Shown here: positions 62,545 to 64,000 of the stretch, in pieces
Numbering within the stretch: the stretch's first letter is position 1
Layout of the letters: each line of letters starts with the position of its first letter
DNA from: Chloracidobacterium sp.
GTDB lineage: Bacteria > Acidobacteriota > Blastocatellia > Chloracidobacteriales > Chloracidobacteriaceae
Direction: 5' to 3'
NCBI GenBank assembly: GCA_025057975.1
Contig: JANWUV010000003.1
Span: forward strand, 186,001 to 250,000
DNA length: 64,000 nt
Program-made: the position numbers and the translations under genes
Notes under the pieces: generated by a model
Database searches by the model: none
What the model was told of the DNA's origin: nothing
The model's input: only the letters and a program-made list of their open reading frames with translations

Positions 62545-63567
62545 ATGCCGTCCTTTGAACTGCTGCTGGAATGGAGCGTAAAAATCGCCGTCGGTTTCAT
62601 CATCCTGATGACTACGGTGGCGTATCTTTCTCTGATTGAACGTCGCTTACTGGCCTTTATTCAAATGCGCTATGGCCCAAACCGAGTCGGCCCGTTTGGG
62701 CTGTTTCAGCCCATCGCCGATGGGCTGAAGTTTGTCTTCAAGGAAGACCTCATCCCGCTGGATGCAGATAAGTTTCTGTATGTGATGGCGCCGGCGCTGT
62801 CGTTCGTGCCGGCATTAATGATCTTTGTGCTGATTCCAGTTGGCGGCGAAGTAACCCTTCCATTTCTCGACCGCCCTATTGCCCTGTATGTTACGAGCGT
62901 CAATGTTGGCGTCCTAGCCGTCTTGGCTATGACCGGCATGGGTGTCTATGGCATCGTGATGGCCGGCTACGCCTCGAACAACAAATACAGCTTGCTCGGT
63001 GGGCTGCGGTCTTCGGCGCAACTCGTAAGCTACGAGTTGGCGATGTCGCTTTCCATCATCGGTGTTCTGATTCAGGCTGGTTCGCTTGATTTGGTGACCA
63101 TCGTCGAACGGCAGGGCGGCGCTTGGGGATTCGGCTGGCATGTGTTCTGGTTTCAGCCGATTGGGTTCTTCGTCTTTCTCATCAGTATGATCGCCGAGAC
63201 GAACCGTGCGCCGTTTGATTTGCCGGAGGCCGAGAGCGAGCTGGTAGCCGGTTTTCACACAGAATACAGCTCGATGAAGTTTGCCATGTTTTTCATCGCG
63301 GAATACGCCAACATGGTTACGGCGGCGGCGATGGCGACGACGTTGTTTCTTGGCGGTTGGCAGGGGCCGGGCGTTGCTCGGTGGCCATGGCTCGGCCCGG
63401 TGTACTTCGTCTTGAAGGTGGCGTTCTTTCTGTTCCTCTATGTGTGGCTGCGGGCTTCCTCACCGCGTCTCCGCTACGATCAGTTGATGGACTTCGGCTG
63501 GAAATTTCTGCTGCCCTTGGCGCTCGCCAACGTCGTCCTTTCGGCGACGCTGGCGCTGTGGTTCTGA
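62545..63567 (+). CDS. nuoH: NADH-quinone oxidoreductase subunit H
   Basis: A 340-residue membrane subunit of complex I lying beside the quinone-binding site. It has the conserved blocks SLIERRLLAFIQMRYGPNRVGPFG, QPIADGLKFVFKEDLIP (split within the second block), EYSSMKFAMFFIAEYANM and RLRYDQLMDFGWKFLLP. No other nuo gene is next to it; a sensor-type gene follows instead of nuoI. The length is normal. Confidence 0.95.
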   Translation: MPSFELLLEWSVKIAVGFIILMTTVAYLSLIERRLLAFIQMRYGPNRVGPFGLFQPIADGLKFVFKEDLIPLDADKFLYVMAPALSFVPALMIFVLIPVGGEVTLPFLDRPIALYVTSVNVGVLAVLAMTGMGVYGIVMAGYASNNKYSLLGGLRSSAQLVSYELAMSLSIIGVLIQAGSLDLVTIVERQGGAWGFGWHVFWFQPIGFFVFLISMIAETNRAPFDLPEAESELVAGFHTEYSSMKFAMFFIAEYANMVTAAAMATTLFLGGWQGPGVARWPWLGPVYFVLKVAFFLFLYVWLRASSPRLRYDQLMDFGWKFLLPLALANVVLSATLALWF

Positions 63568-63632
63568 CCGGCGGGCGTTTTCGCTCGCGCTTTCGCGGGC
63601 AGGTTTGCGCTCGTCCCACCAAAAGCTTGTGG

Positions 63633-64000
63633 ATGCCCCGCTACCTGAATTTTCGCTTTCGCTTGGCCGGACTGCTGGCCGTCGTGCTGGTCGGGATGGT
63701 GGTTGTTCTGTATGAACTCAACCGCCGCGCCGAGCGCCAAATTCTGGCGCAGGTCGAGGCGCAGACGGCGCAACTGACCACCGCGTTGGAACTTGGCCTG
63801 CAAAGCATCAGTACGAGCGACTACCTTGACGACTTCATTCGGTCACGCCGGCTGACGCCGCAGCAACTTCAGCGCATCCGACGCATCGCCATTGTGGACG
63901 CCAACGGCTTGGTGACAGATAGCACGGCGCGCGCTGAACGCGGTCGCTATATCACGCCGCCGACCGACGCCGCCCTCGTCACGGAAGGCGATCCATTAGC
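63633..64000 (+). CDS. sensor-type membrane protein, probably histidine kinase (partial)
   Basis: The reading frame opens at ATG 63633 and is still open at the window end after 122 codons. It starts MPRYLNFRFRLAGLLAVVL with a single N-terminal transmembrane helix, and then has an extracytoplasmic region of coiled-coil character (AERQILAQVEAQTAQLTTAL). A PDC/CHASE-like fold may begin at RRIAIVDANGLVTDSTA. This is the usual N-terminus of a sensor histidine kinase or diguanylate cyclase; the output domain lies beyond the window. It starts 65 bases after nuoH. Confidence 0.65.
   Translation, partial: MPRYLNFRFRLAGLLAVVLVGMVVVLYELNRRAERQILAQVEAQTAQLTTALELGLQSISTSDYLDDFIRSRRLTPQQLQRIRRIAIVDANGLVTDSTARAERGRYITPPTDAALVTEGDPL

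Overview
The window is a GC-rich chromosomal segment of a Gram-negative, aerobically respiring bacterium. Exported thioredoxin-like and Tat proteins, an outer-membrane beta-barrel, complex I NuoH and a type-B succinate dehydrogenase support this. The gene content (large Ser/Thr kinase with ATPase and TPR regions, TPR-rich scaffolds, Rsb-type partner switching, MBOAT acyltransferase, STT3-like membrane transferase) suggests Acidobacteriota, most likely near Chloracidobacterium. That placement is inference from family content; no rRNA gene is present to settle it. There is no prophage, insertion sequence or CRISPR array. One tRNA gene (Thr, CGT) is present.

Layout. 0.1-1.2 kb (-): a frame-disrupted MBOAT acyltransferase and a coupled, also frame-disrupted small membrane protein. 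1.3-6.6 kb: short asparaginase, type III pantothenate kinase, a secreted small protein overlapping aspartate kinase, a Uma2-like protein and two small unknowns. 6.9-13.8 kb (+): SPOR protein, beta-barrel, a three-gene anti-sigma / antagonist / PP2C switch, a DUF3352-like exported protein and a secreted unknown. 14.0-16.2 kb (-): a compact operon of a TIGR04222-type membrane protein with a Cys/Gly tail, an MNIO (DUF692) enzyme and a small partner; this is the most interesting locus. 16.6-19.7 kb: Lon and an overlapping thioredoxin-like protein. 19.7-26.3 kb: DinG-like helicase, RecG, DapF and a MauE/thioredoxin fusion. 26.4-29.1 kb: heptad-repeat coiled coil, tRNA-Thr, a membrane protein and a class III aminotransferase.

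29.5-34.1 kb: a clear sigma70-type promoter followed by sdhC, sdhA, an extra exported-protein gene, sdhB and a rhodanese. 34.1-37.7 kb (-): SDR, small protein, lone DppB-type permease, TPR protein and DEDDh exonuclease. 37.9-42.6 kb: homocysteine methyltransferase/MTHFR fusion, DASS-type symporter and acyl-CoA dehydrogenase. 42.6-43.05 kb: no intact gene. 43.1-50.2 kb: two divergent polytopic membrane proteins, RNase PH, a Liv-type binding lipoprotein and a Tat-exported GH1 glycosidase. 50.4-57.6 kb (+): a 1639-residue kinase/ATPase/TPR protein and an STT3-like membrane protein. 57.8-62.4 kb (-): small membrane protein, a 1000-residue TPR protein, RNase HII and a double zinc-motif membrane protein. 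62.5-64 kb (+): a lone nuoH and the start of a sensor-type membrane protein cut by the window end.

Working together: lysC and dapF belong to the aspartate/lysine pathway but lie about 20 kb apart. The Rsb-like genes form a complete phosphorylation switch. The sdh genes form one transcription unit. The MNIO operon has the layout of a peptide-modification system whose substrate may be the Cys-rich tail of the first gene product.
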